Positions 9,132 to 17,900 of a stretch of DNA of 64,000 nucleotides are shown here, in pieces (within the stretch, counting starts at the first letter, position 1; the number at the start of each line of letters is the position of its first letter). A program made the translations under genes and the position numbers. Source of the DNA: Gammaproteobacteria bacterium (GTDB taxonomy: Bacteria; Pseudomonadota; Gammaproteobacteria; Steroidobacterales; Steroidobacteraceae); NCBI GenBank assembly GCA_028293725.1, contig JAQGOE010000239.1, positions 12,773-76,772 on the forward strand, given 5' to 3'. Under the pieces are notes generated by a model, which ran no database searches, had not been told where the DNA came from, and saw only the letters and a list, made by a program, of their open reading frames with translations.

Positions 9132-10994
9132 CTAAGAATGGGCACGTAACCACTCCAGCGCGCCGGGCGTCTGCTGCCAGACGGATCGCATCTCGTCACG
9201 GTAGAACCAGGCCTGGTCGTCGCCGCCGACCTCTATTGTGCCTTGTTGGAGCTTGGGTCGCCGTATGCGGGCGGGCAAAAGATATTGCGCCGTCTTGGGC
9301 AGGTCCGACCGGGCGGTCTGCAGAGCTCGCTCAGCTTCCTGCATTCGTTGCAGCCGCACGAGCGCTAACACGGCGCCGAAGCGAGTTTCCGGGGCGAGAT
9401 CATGCGGGTAGGCCTCAGCGAGCGCGAGCGCCTTCTCGTCACTGCCCGCGCGCAGATACTCATTCATCAGCATGAATCGCAAGCCGTGATTGTCATCCTG
9501 ATTCAGCCCCATGAGCCGTTCCGCCGTGGTCACCGCGGACTCGCGCTCGTCTCGGGCGATACGCCACTGAAATGCTCGCACCAGCCCTCGTAACGCCGGA
9601 CGGTTTGCGGCGATGACCCACGGTACGGCAGTCTTGTCCGTGTTCCCACAAGCCCGGGCGATGATGGCTTCATTGCGCGCGAGCACCGGACCCAGCAGCA
9701 GATCGTCGAGGCCCGGCGCTTCCGCCTGCGGATGGCGCGCCAGCGCTGTGGCCAGATCATCCAGAATATCGAGACTGTCGAAGCTTTCGGGATGCGTCCG
9801 CAAGAAGCCGCACCAGGTGCTCTCGGTGAATTCGTCCCAGATGTCGTGAGCGTCGAAGGGCTGATCCTGGACTGAGAATGGCTTCTCCAGGGGAAATGTT
9901 TCGTGCCACTCCTGCTCCACCGCAACAACGGCCGGTGGTGGAGTCAGTACGAAGTTATTCTTGTGTGGCACCAGCTCGTACGACGGCGTGGCACGGTCGG
10001 CTACGCTCTGCAGCCACTCGAGCAACTGGCGCCCGGCGCCGTCGATGTTGATCGCTGCCTCGCCCAGAGTGGTAATCGGATCTGCCGCGACACGGTGGAG
10101 GAATTCCAGCCGCGGGTCGCCTGCGGGAGTGCCGCTGCGCTTGAGCACCGCGGCCCAGAAGGTGGCACGGTGTTTGGCTTCCTCGATGCGGCGCTCGGCG
10201 ACGAGTAATTCCACTTCCAGAACCGAAAGCGCTTCCGCGTGGGGATGGTCGTGTTGCGCCTGGTGGAATGCCCGCCAGGCGCGCTCGCTCTGGCGCCGGT
10301 CCATATAAATCGTGGCGAGGCGCTGCCAGGCCTCGGAGCGCAGTGGCGAGCGCGGCGCCTTCTCGGTCGTCATCTGCAGTAGCTTGAGTTTGCGCCGCGC
10401 GCCTTTCTCCGACATGCCATAGGCGTCGCAGAGCAGGTCCAGCAGAATCGCCGCCTCTTCGTCGTGGTAACGCTCGGGTGTGGCGAGCCGGGGCTCGAGT
10501 GCCGCCACCACTTCGCCGCGGCGGTCACGATCGAGCAGATATGCCGCGAATTCGATCAGCGCGGTGCGTGGCACCCGGTTGCCCGTCAGCAGCGCGTCGC
10601 GCTCGGCGGGTTGGATGTTGGCGAGCACATAGGGCCAGAGCACACTGGAATTCAACAGCGGAATCCGTGGCATGTGGCGGCAGCAGTTCTTGAACTCGAG
10701 ATGCGATCCGCACGGGCAAGCCTCATCTTCGGCCGGCTCGGGCATTCCCGGCGGTTTGTGTCCGGCCGCATTCAGTGGCAGCCCGTTCCATACCGCGCGC
10801 GCCCATGCGAAAGCGAGCGCCCGCGCCAGGGTCGGGTCGTCATTTACCGGGGAGCCCGGCGTCGCATATTGCGGCAGTGCTCGTTGCACCCACGCGAGGA
10901 ACTCGGTGCAATCCGCTGCGCGCATGGCGATCCCGACGGAGTCGGGAATCAGGCGCTCGAAGTGCAGCAGTGCCGAGCTTTCCCTCGAGTGCAT
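9132..10994 (-). CDS. SEC-C motif protein with tetratricopeptide-like repeats
   Basis: 620 residues. A SEC-C zinc-binding motif, CPCGSHLEFKNCC (about residues 92-105), lies near the N-terminus; in SecA and many cytosolic proteins this motif binds Zn and partner proteins. The rest is alpha-helical with TPR-like pairs (for example LRSEAWQRLATIYMDRRQSERAWRAFHQAQ). The tail matches the ST7-like repeat region of uncharacterised proteins. Likely a cytosolic adaptor or scaffold. Transcribed with the lipoprotein and GumN genes, 39 bases after eda, so it could share the uronate operon transcript without a functional link. Confidence 0.75.
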   Translation of the reverse strand: MHSRESSALLHFERLIPDSVGIAMRAADCTEFLAWVQRALPQYATPGSPVNDDPTLARALAFAWARAVWNGLPLNAAGHKPPGMPEPAEDEACPCGSHLEFKNCCRHMPRIPLLNSSVLWPYVLANIQPAERDALLTGNRVPRTALIEFAAYLLDRDRRGEVVAALEPRLATPERYHDEEAAILLDLLCDAYGMSEKGARRKLKLLQMTTEKAPRSPLRSEAWQRLATIYMDRRQSERAWRAFHQAQHDHPHAEALSVLEVELLVAERRIEEAKHRATFWAAVLKRSGTPAGDPRLEFLHRVAADPITTLGEAAINIDGAGRQLLEWLQSVADRATPSYELVPHKNNFVLTPPPAVVAVEQEWHETFPLEKPFSVQDQPFDAHDIWDEFTESTWCGFLRTHPESFDSLDILDDLATALARHPQAEAPGLDDLLLGPVLARNEAIIARACGNTDKTAVPWVIAANRPALRGLVRAFQWRIARDERESAVTTAERLMGLNQDDNHGLRFMLMNEYLRAGSDEKALALAEAYPHDLAPETRFGAVLALVRLQRMQEAERALQTARSDLPKTAQYLLPARIRRPKLQQGTIEVGGDDQAWFYRDEMRSVWQQTPGALEWLRAHS

Positions 10995-11033
10995 GGCGGG
11001 CGACGGCGCGGTTGTTGTTGTAGGGGCCCGTTC

Positions 11034-11684
11034 TCAACGGCTCGCGGCGGTACGCGAGGCCGCTGCCCGGGCAGCCAGCGACTCGATCAAACTCCAATCC
11101 TTCTTCTTCATAGCCTCCGCCGGGGTGAGCCACGAGCCGCCCGCACACAGTACGTTCGGCAGGTCCAGGTATGACTTCACCGACTCCTGAGTGATGCCGC
11201 CGGTCGGGCAGAAGCGTGCGTCCGGAAACGGGCCGCCGAGCGCATTGAGCATTGGAATTCCGCCGGCTGCGCCAGCGGGAAAGAATTTGAAATAGCGGTA
11301 GCCCGCGGCCATTGCGGCCATCAGTTCCGAGGCTGTCGCCACCGCAGGCAGATACGGGATCGGCCCGGACGTGCCCGCGCTCAACAGCGTCGGCGTCGCT
11401 CCCGGCGATATGGCAAACGCGGCGCCCGCTTCCGCGGAGGCCTTCAGGTCCGCGAAAGAGCACACCGTGCCGGCTCCAACAGTGATTTCCGGGACCGACC
11501 TTGCGATGTTCTCGATGGCTTGCAACGCTGCTGGCGTACGCAGCGTCACCTCGATGACCTGGATGCCGCCGCGCACCAGCGCCCGGGCGACGTCGGCTGC
11601 CACCGATGCGTCGGTGAACGTGACCACCGGCATGACCGGTGACAAACGAAGAAACTTCTCGATAGCTCCAGAGTGGGTCGTCAT
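11034..11684 (-). CDS. eda: KDPG/KHG aldolase (2-dehydro-3-deoxyphosphogluconate aldolase)
   Basis: 216 residues, the usual length for Eda. It splits 2-keto-3-deoxy-6-phosphogluconate into pyruvate and glyceraldehyde 3-phosphate, the last step of uronate breakdown and of the Entner-Doudoroff route. Visible active site: Glu45 in VIEVTLRT, the VGAGTV loop, and the Schiff-base Lys133 in YFKFFPAG. GGITQ near the end closes the phosphate site. Starts 4 bases after kdgK, so the product of the kinase is the substrate of the next enzyme in the same transcript. Confidence 0.93.
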   Translation of the reverse strand: MTTHSGAIEKFLRLSPVMPVVTFTDASVAADVARALVRGGIQVIEVTLRTPAALQAIENIARSVPEITVGAGTVCSFADLKASAEAGAAFAISPGATPTLLSAGTSGPIPYLPAVATASELMAAMAAGYRYFKFFPAGAAGGIPMLNALGGPFPDARFCPTGGITQESVKSYLDLPNVLCAGGSWLTPAEAMKKKDWSLIESLAARAAASRTAASR

Positions 11685-11688
11685 GGCC

Positions 11689-12735
11689 TCAGCGCCTTAC
11701 TGTGAATCCTGCGTCCTGAAGGAGATTGTGCACGTCCGCGACCGTGCTCAGGTTGAAATCGCCAGGGATGGAATGCTTCAGGCAGGCGGCGGCAAGCCCG
11801 AAGTCGAGTGTGGCCTGGTCGCCCAGCCCGCTCTCGATGCCATGCAACACCCCGGCGGCGAAGGCGTCGCCGCTGCCGATCCGGTCGACGATGCGGCCGA
11901 TAGAGTAGGTCCGTGTCGTGATCAGACCGTCGCGCGACATGAGCTTGGCCGCGAGGTCGTGATCGTCCACACTTTTCTGACTTCTGACCGTCGTGGCGAT
12001 TCGCTTCAAGCGCGGAAACGCGGCCAGCGCTTCGGCGGCGCTCGCCTGAAAACGCTCGTGAGCCGGTATCGCCTGAAAATCGCGGCCCAGAATCAGGGCC
12101 ATATCGCGCTCCTCGGCAAACAGCAGATCGGACTCCGCTACGATCTCGCGCAGAATATTGCGCGCATCTCCCTGCCAACGCTGCCACAGCTTCGCCCGGT
12201 AATTGCAATCAAATGATACAAACCGTTGCTGCGCGCGCGCCATCCGCACCGCCCGCAGCGCGGCCTCGGCGGCACCCGGGCCGACCGCGGGAGTCACTCC
12301 CGATACGTGCAACCCACTCACTTGTTTGAAGATTTCGGGCCAGTCCAGAAGCTCGGGAGCTGCCTGCGCGAAAGCCGAATCCGCGCGATCGTATAGCACC
12401 TCGGACGGACGGTGTCCTGCGCCAACGGCAAGAAAGTACAGTCCCATCCGACCGGGGCCGGTGTGGACCGCCTCGGTTCGGACGCCGTGGCGGCGCAATT
12501 CGCCGATGCAGGCCTTTCCAAGCGCGTTGTCGGGCACGACGCTGGCCATGAAGGCGGTATGTCCGAACTGCGCGAGCGATACCGCGACGTTAGCCTCCGC
12601 GCCGCCGATGTGGACGGCCAGCGATCCTGTTTGGAGCAGCAGCTCGTTGTCCGGTGCGGACAGTCGCAGCAGCAATTCTCCGAAGCAGGCGAAGCCTGAG
12701 GGACCACCCCCGTTTTTTTGTGTATCTCTCAACAT
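11689..12735 (-). CDS. kdgK: 2-keto-3-deoxygluconate kinase (PfkB family)
   Basis: 348 residues. The N-terminal FGELLLRL block and the Gly-rich GGAEANVAVSLAQFG are PfkB signature 1. DRIGSGDAFAAG with catalytic Asp290 is signature 2 and the anion hole. It phosphorylates 2-keto-3-deoxygluconate to KDPG for the adjacent aldolase. Arg and Tyr residues around 97-115 (GRMGLYFLAVGAG) fit KdgK rather than fructokinase. It lies downstream of uxuB on the same strand but with 162 bases and a hairpin between, so it may have its own promoter. Confidence 0.88.
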   Translation of the reverse strand: MLRDTQKNGGGPSGFACFGELLLRLSAPDNELLLQTGSLAVHIGGAEANVAVSLAQFGHTAFMASVVPDNALGKACIGELRRHGVRTEAVHTGPGRMGLYFLAVGAGHRPSEVLYDRADSAFAQAAPELLDWPEIFKQVSGLHVSGVTPAVGPGAAEAALRAVRMARAQQRFVSFDCNYRAKLWQRWQGDARNILREIVAESDLLFAEERDMALILGRDFQAIPAHERFQASAAEALAAFPRLKRIATTVRSQKSVDDHDLAAKLMSRDGLITTRTYSIGRIVDRIGSGDAFAAGVLHGIESGLGDQATLDFGLAAACLKHSIPGDFNLSTVADVHNLLQDAGFTVRR

Positions 12736-12863
12736 TGATCTCTTTTTGGTCCGGTCTGTCAGCGCCCTTTCAACGGGCTTTCATGGTCGTTCCGCATTTC
12801 GGCGGCGGTGCCGTCCTTGTTACCCCGCGCGACCGCTATCGCCGCTACACGCCCACCCGCCAA

Positions 12864-12881
12864 CGCCCCCGTTGCGGGGCG
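12864..12881 (-). terminator. Hairpin between uxuB and kdgK
   Basis: CGCCCC and GGGGCG pair around a 6-nt loop, 17 bases beyond the uxuB stop. A T-run is lacking, so it may attenuate rather than end transcription. The remaining part of the 162-base gap contains nothing else I can name. Confidence 0.3.
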
Positions 12882-12897
12882 ATCACTCTGCCCCACT

Positions 12898-14349
12898 CTA
12901 ACCTTCGGTCGCCAACTCGTCATAGGCCTGGGCGAGGGCGTTTGTGAAAGACGCTTCCCGCACCAGGCTGGCCGGAAATACGGTATGGAGTCCGAGAAAG
13001 GCCGGCACGTCATGCCGCGCGCGGTTTTCACAGGCCCCGCCAATTTCAAAGAGTCGCTCGGAGAGCGGGTCCGTAACACGCTCGCCTCGTGCCGCCTGGC
13101 GGCGTACGAAATGCATCCAGCCGGCGACCGGGATGCACAGTCGCTCTATCGGACGGCCCGCTTCGAGGTTGTCGCCGATCGTCCCGAGCAGCCGGAAAGG
13201 GAGCTTTTGCGACCCGTCCCAAGCGATCTGCGCCAGGGCGTGCCCGATCGCCGGATTGCGGAAGCGCCGCAGAATCGCCTCGATGTAGGCATCCAGATCC
13301 AGGCCTCGCGGTGTACGCAGAGTGGGCCTGACATCCTCCTTCATCATCGTCGTGACGAGCGAACAGAGCCTCTCGTCCTTCATCGCGTCCACCACCGTCT
13401 CGTGGCCGGCGAGCAGGCCTAGATAGGCGAGCGAAGAGTGCGCACCGTTGAGAAGACGCAGTTTCGCTTGGTCGTAGGCCGCCACGTCGTCCGTAATGAT
13501 GACGCCAGCACTGGCCCAGTCGGGGCCTCCGATTGCGAGACGGTCCTCCAACACCCACTGCGCGAAACTCTCGCGTTGCACCGGCCAACGATCCTCCACA
13601 CCGAGCACGCCCTTAACGCGTTCTCGGAGCGCATCTGTCGTCGCAGGGGTGATGCTGTCCACCATCGTGCGGGGGAAACTTGCGTGATCCTCGATCCAGC
13701 GTGCGAGGCTCGGGTCGCGGAGTTCCGCGAGTTGGCACACGGCGCGGGAGAGTCGCGTACCGTTGTCGGTGAGATTGTCGCAACTGATGATGTTGAGCGG
13801 CGCCGCCTCCGCCTCGGCGCGTCGGCGCCGCAATCCTTCGACCAGGTATCCGATCAGACTCTTCGGAAGTTGGGGCGCGCGCAGATCGCTCTGGATGTCG
13901 GTGTGGGTTGTGTCGAGAGACCCTTTCGCGTCCAGGCAATATCCTTTTTCGGTCACCGTGATGGTGACGACGCGCGTCGTCGGGGCGGATAGCCTGTTGA
14001 GCACGTTTTCCGGGTCCTGTGGGGCGACCAGGATTTCCCTCAGTGCCCCAATCACCTGGTACGAGATCTGCTCGTCGAGAGTGGCGAGCGTATAGAGGCC
14101 GTCCTGTGGCGCGAGCGCGTCGCGCACGTCGGAGCTCCGGAGCGACACGCCGCAGATACTCCAGCGATCGTCGTCCGCCAACAGCTTTTCCACGAACCAG
14201 GCCTGGTGAGCCCGGTGAAAGGCGCCCGGCCCGAAATGAACGATACCGGGGCGCAGGGTGGCCCGCCCATAGACGGGACGCTGGACGTCCGCCCCGAGTT
14301 GCTCGAGGTGGGCCTGAGACAGATAATTACCGGGAGACACCGGTGTCAT
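12898..14349 (-). CDS. uxuB: Fructuronate reductase / mannitol dehydrogenase family
   Basis: 483 residues of the long-chain polyol dehydrogenase family. IVHFGPGAFHRAHQAWF is the N-terminal dinucleotide-binding signature. NIISCDNLTDNG and the later DDVAAYDQAKLRLLNGAHSSLAYLG hold the conserved Lys-x4-Asn-x2-His catalytic site (KLRLLNGAH). The enzyme reduces D-fructuronate to D-mannonate with NADH. Mannitol or altronate dehydrogenase activity is the alternative, but the presence of uxaC, kdgK and eda favours fructuronate. The first codons (ATG ACA CCG GTG TC) are themselves part of a perfect palindrome, likely the regulator's operator, and no clear ribosome site precedes the ATG. Confidence 0.85.
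   Translation of the reverse strand: MTPVSPGNYLSQAHLEQLGADVQRPVYGRATLRPGIVHFGPGAFHRAHQAWFVEKLLADDDRWSICGVSLRSSDVRDALAPQDGLYTLATLDEQISYQVIGALREILVAPQDPENVLNRLSAPTTRVVTITVTEKGYCLDAKGSLDTTHTDIQSDLRAPQLPKSLIGYLVEGLRRRRAEAEAAPLNIISCDNLTDNGTRLSRAVCQLAELRDPSLARWIEDHASFPRTMVDSITPATTDALRERVKGVLGVEDRWPVQRESFAQWVLEDRLAIGGPDWASAGVIITDDVAAYDQAKLRLLNGAHSSLAYLGLLAGHETVVDAMKDERLCSLVTTMMKEDVRPTLRTPRGLDLDAYIEAILRRFRNPAIGHALAQIAWDGSQKLPFRLLGTIGDNLEAGRPIERLCIPVAGWMHFVRRQAARGERVTDPLSERLFEIGGACENRARHDVPAFLGLHTVFPASLVREASFTNALAQAYDELATEG
14336..14347. promoter_or_regulatory. Probable LacI-family operator at the uxuB start
   Basis: Perfect 12-bp palindrome GACACC/GGTGTC overlapping the uxuB initiation codon. It is even-spaced around a central CG, as LacI-type sites are. 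The half-site TGACACCGGT recurs upstream of uxaC. The divergent regulator gene starts 90 bases away. Binding here would block transcription or initiation of uxuB. Confidence 0.6.
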
Positions 14350-14437
14350 TTAAAGATGCGGCGGTTCTTTTGTCCAGCCCCGGGGGACGCGTAGACTGCT
14401 CGCCCCTGCCGCACAGCGAGGCAGTCCGAACACACGC

Positions 14438-15502
14438 ATGGTTAAAGTTAAATCGTCCGGGAGTGGCAACGCCATTACGGGCCGCGCCACCATAAACGAC
14501 ATCGCGCGTCTCGCCGGGGTGTCCAAGAAAACCGTCTCCCGGGTCATCAACCAGTCACCGTTCGTAAAAGACGAGACGCGCGCTCGGATCGACGCCGTGA
14601 TCCAACAGATCGGCTACACGCCCGACCCACAGGCACGTGGGCTCGCATTTCGCCGCTCCTTCCTTATAGGGCTGATCTACGACAACCCGAACGCGCAATA
14701 CATCGTCAACAGCCAGGAAGGTGTGTTGGACGCCCTGCGAGGCTCGGGTTTCGAACTCGTGGTCCATCCGTGCGATCGTCTGAGCGAAGACTTCATCCCC
14801 GGCGTGCGGCGCTTTGTGCAGCGTCAGAAGCTCCACGGTGTGATCCTGCTGCCGCCGGTATCGGAGGATCAGGGACTCGCGCGCACGCTTGAAGAGATCG
14901 ATTGTCAGTTTGTGCGGTTGGCCTCAGTGCGCCTGGACAACACGTCGAAGATGATTGTTTCCAGCGATCGCGAGGCCGCCGCGGAGGCCGCGACGTACCT
15001 GGAGGCGCTCGGCCATCGCCACATCGGGTTCATTGCCGGGCCGTCGCAACATCGCTCGGCGCATGAGCGTCAGAACGGCTTCGTCGGCGCGCTCGAGAAG
15101 CGCGGCTTGAGCCTGCCTCCGGAACTCATAGTGCAGGGTGCCTATAGTTTTGAGTCCGGTGTCGCCTGTGCGGAGGCGTTGTTGGCGCGACGACCGCGGC
15201 CGACCGCCATTTTCGCGAGCAATGACGAGATGGCGGCGGGTGTTTACAAGGCAGCCTTTCGGTTGAAGATTGCGATTCCGGATGAGTTGTCGGTGGTTGG
15301 GTTCGACGATAGCCCAGTGGCGTCGCGGCTGTCGCCGGCGCTCACGACTATTCGGCTCCCCATACGAGATATGGCACGCCTCGCCGCGTCGAAGCTGCTT
15401 CCGACTGGCGGCGCTCCCGGGGAAGCCGAGGCGGAGAGTGTGGCGCGAATTGTGCCGCATTTGATCGTGCGCGATTCGACGCAGGCGCCGCGGTCTACGT
15501 AG
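14438..15502 (+). CDS. LacI-family transcriptional regulator of uronate genes
   Basis: 354 residues. The helix-turn-helix TINDIARLAGVSKKTVSRVIN (about 18-38) is followed by a hinge helix (DPQARGLAFRRS) and a periplasmic-binding-like sensor domain with FASNDEMAAG and VSVVG-type FDDSPVASRLSP signatures. It sits between uxuB (divergent) and uxaC (same strand, downstream), each with a TGACACCGGT site at its start, so it most likely represses both and is released by a pathway intermediate such as fructuronate or ketodeoxygluconate. The inducer is inference. The ATG at 14438 is the only start compatible with a full HTH. Confidence 0.88.
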   Translation: MVKVKSSGSGNAITGRATINDIARLAGVSKKTVSRVINQSPFVKDETRARIDAVIQQIGYTPDPQARGLAFRRSFLIGLIYDNPNAQYIVNSQEGVLDALRGSGFELVVHPCDRLSEDFIPGVRRFVQRQKLHGVILLPPVSEDQGLARTLEEIDCQFVRLASVRLDNTSKMIVSSDREAAAEAATYLEALGHRHIGFIAGPSQHRSAHERQNGFVGALEKRGLSLPPELIVQGAYSFESGVACAEALLARRPRPTAIFASNDEMAAGVYKAAFRLKIAIPDELSVVGFDDSPVASRLSPALTTIRLPIRDMARLAASKLLPTGGAPGEAEAESVARIVPHLIVRDSTQAPRST

Positions 15503-15549
15503 TCGGGCGGCGCAACTTGGTCGGCGCAGGCGCCAGAGTCTAAATAGGT

Positions 15550-15568
15550 GGCGGCGCGTTCCGCCGCC
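15550..15568 (+). terminator. Hairpin after the LacI-type gene
   Basis: GGCGGCG pairs with CGCCGCC around CGTTC, 47 bases after the regulator stop. There is no T-run. The rest of 15503-15808 shows no gene I can support. Confidence 0.35.
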
Positions 15569-15808
15569 TCCGCTCGGTACCGGGCGTCATGATGGCCCGC
15601 ACCCTGCCGCCGGTCACAACTCGGCGCCACTAGGCGTCTTGGGTAGCCCACGCTCCCAGCACATTGTTGCGACTGTCCGTCTCCGCTAGCGCTTCCCGTG
15701 GCCGCGCCTGCCTGCTGGTTCGCACGCCCTGGGTAGTGATCGCGATATGCCCTGGACGCCACGTTCCCCAGCCCGGTAGCGCGACATCTGCACGTGGCGC
15801 GGTCCATT

Positions 15809-15822
15809 TGACACCGGTTACC
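15809..15822 (+). promoter_or_regulatory. Probable operator upstream of uxaC
   Basis: TGACACCGGTTACC lies 9 bases before the uxaC ATG. Its left half is identical to the uxuB palindrome and the right half (GGTTACC) is degenerate. TTGACA at 15808-15813 could also be a -35 box, so repressor and polymerase would compete. No ribosome site lies between this element and the ATG. Confidence 0.5.
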
Positions 15823-15830
15823 ATATCGCT

Positions 15831-17243
15831 ATGTCACGAGAACTCGCTCTTCACGAAGACCGCCTTTTTCCGCCCGACGCCGGGGTTCGCGCCATCGCTC
15901 GCGAGCTGTACGGCTCGGTCCGCCACCTTCCCATCGTGAGTCCGCATGGGCACACGGACCCGGCCTGGTTCGCCGGGAACGAGCCTTTCGGCAACGCGAC
16001 CGAGCTGCTGCTCGCTCCGGACCACTATCTGTTCCGCATGCTCTACAGCCAAGGGATCTCGCTCGATTCCCTGGGGGTGGGTTCTCGGCGTGGCCCATCG
16101 GCCGTCGATCCGCGCGCAGCATGGCGGCTGTTCGCTAGTCACTTCCATCTGTTCAACGGCACGCCGTCCTGGCTGTGGCTGAACCATGTCTTCACCGAAG
16201 TCTTCGGTATCGACGTCGTGTTGGAGGAGGCCACCGCCGATCGCTACTTCGACCAAATCGGCGCCGCCCTGAAGACGGAGACCTTTCGGCCTCGCGCCCT
16301 GTTCGACCGATTCAACATCGAAGTGCTCGCCACCACGGAGTCGCCCGTAGATACCCTCGAGCACCATCGCCGCATCCGCGAGAGTGGCTGGCCCGGGCGC
16401 GTGATCACGACCTACCGGCCGGACGCCGTGATCGATCCCGAGCACGAGCAGTTCCGCACGGCGCTGGTGCGGTTCGGGCAACTCACCGGCAAAGATGTGC
16501 ATCACTGGAAAGGGTATCTACAGGCGCATCGCATTCGCCGCGCGGACTTCATCCGTGCGGGCGCTACCGCCACCGATCATGGCCATCCGACGGCGCGGAC
16601 AGCGGACCTAAGCGAATCGGAGTGCGAGCGTTTGTTCGCCCGAGTGCTCTCCGGCACCTTTACCTACGACGAAGCCGAGTTGTTTCGCGCGCAGATGCTG
16701 CTCGAGATGGCGCGGATGAGTCTCGACGACGGCCTCGTGATGCAAATTCACCCGGGATCGTTCCGCAACCATAACCAGTGGCTGTTTGATGAGTACGGCC
16801 GGGATAAGGGCGCTGACATTCCGCTTCCCACGGAGTACGTCAGGGCGCTCCGCCCTCTGTTGGATCGTTTCGGCAACGATCCGCGCCTGTCCGTGATTCT
16901 CTTCACCCTCGATGAGACCGCCTACAGCCGTGAGCTCGCGCCGCTCGCGGGTCACTATCCGATTCTAAAACTCGGCCCCGCCTGGTGGTTTCACGACAGC
17001 CCCGAAGGCATGCGCCGCTTTCGCGAGCAGACGACGGAGACCGCGGGGTTCTACAACACAGTTGGCTTTAACGACGACACTCGCGCGTTTCTGTCGATTC
17101 CCGCGCGGCATGACGTCGCGCGGCGTGTTGATTGTGCCTACCTCGCGCAGCTTGTTGCGGAGCATCGGCTTGATGAGAGCGATGCGGCTACCATCGCGGC
17201 GGACCTGGCTTATCACTTGCCTAAGCGGGCTTATAAGTTGTAG
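15831..17243 (+). CDS. uxaC: Glucuronate (uronate) isomerase
   Basis: 470 residues, normal for UxaC. It isomerises D-glucuronate to D-fructuronate (or galacturonate to tagaturonate), feeding UxuB. SPHGHTDP (His39, His41) is the metal-binding motif of the amidohydrolase-fold isomerase, and the later MQIHPGSFRNHNQ and GFNDDTRAFLSIPARHDV blocks are family signatures. It starts just after a regulator-type operator. With uxuB, kdgK and eda it forms a near-complete glucuronate route; the mannonate dehydratase step (uxuA) is not encoded in the window. Confidence 0.92.
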   Translation: MSRELALHEDRLFPPDAGVRAIARELYGSVRHLPIVSPHGHTDPAWFAGNEPFGNATELLLAPDHYLFRMLYSQGISLDSLGVGSRRGPSAVDPRAAWRLFASHFHLFNGTPSWLWLNHVFTEVFGIDVVLEEATADRYFDQIGAALKTETFRPRALFDRFNIEVLATTESPVDTLEHHRRIRESGWPGRVITTYRPDAVIDPEHEQFRTALVRFGQLTGKDVHHWKGYLQAHRIRRADFIRAGATATDHGHPTARTADLSESECERLFARVLSGTFTYDEAELFRAQMLLEMARMSLDDGLVMQIHPGSFRNHNQWLFDEYGRDKGADIPLPTEYVRALRPLLDRFGNDPRLSVILFTLDETAYSRELAPLAGHYPILKLGPAWWFHDSPEGMRRFREQTTETAGFYNTVGFNDDTRAFLSIPARHDVARRVDCAYLAQLVAEHRLDESDAATIAADLAYHLPKRAYKL

Positions 17244-17284
17244 AGCGCGAGCCCGTTAGCGTTATGTGCATACATTGGACGTAG

Positions 17285-17316
17285 GAAGGCGTCGGCACCA
17301 ACACTGCCGCCTTTTT
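17285..17316 (+). terminator. Rho-independent terminator of uxaC
   Basis: AAGG and CCTT plus CGGCA and TGCCG form a stem with a 3-nt bulge and a 7-nt loop, ending in a run of five T. It is 42 bases after the uxaC stop, in the right orientation. Confidence 0.6.
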
Positions 17317-17900
17317 AATGCAGGCTGTCGATCTGCAAGGCATCCGCAAAATCTCGGACGGAATCTTCCTTTGAGTGTCCGGCGTCGAAGGTGGGTATGC
17401 CAGATCCCTTGTCCCCGTTCAGAAGGCTATAGGGTGCATCGCGTTCGTCTGACAAGTTCACGAGTGCCAGCGTCTGCAGGTCTTCTGAGTTTAACTGCTC
17501 GCGGGCGCCTGAGCAGGAGATCGCTTTTTGATGGTCGTCTGTGCGGGCTATTTGAGGGAGTTCCCAGTTCCGGTTCCTGCGTGTTGTAGAGCGCTACGGG
17601 AATCAGAACCAGGAAACGAGTTGGGCGAGAGGCCGTTTCGTCCTGGCGGAGGAGAAGCACACGCCCTGGGATCCTGCCCCGGCTCGCTGCCGCCGAGCGC
17701 GCCGATAAAACTCAGCGCGACACCGGTGGCCGACTGTCACAATATTGGCTCTGTCACCAAGCCGCGTTGGTGGCACTGCCTCAGATCGGCCAGAAGCCGA
17801 CACTCATCGGCACTGTACACTTCTCCGCATTGTGATCACTCAAGTAGGTTCACATTGCGAGGCCTCGCACCGCGCACGGTCGGCAACGGCTCGGCGCTCG
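17317..17900. other. Gene-free stretch between uxaC and the fusion gene
   Basis: About 580 bases with only short, low-quality frames on both strands and no ribosome sites. One GACACCGGT match (around 17720) resembles the uronate operator half-site but is not near a start codon. I see no recognisable remnant. Confidence 0.5.
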
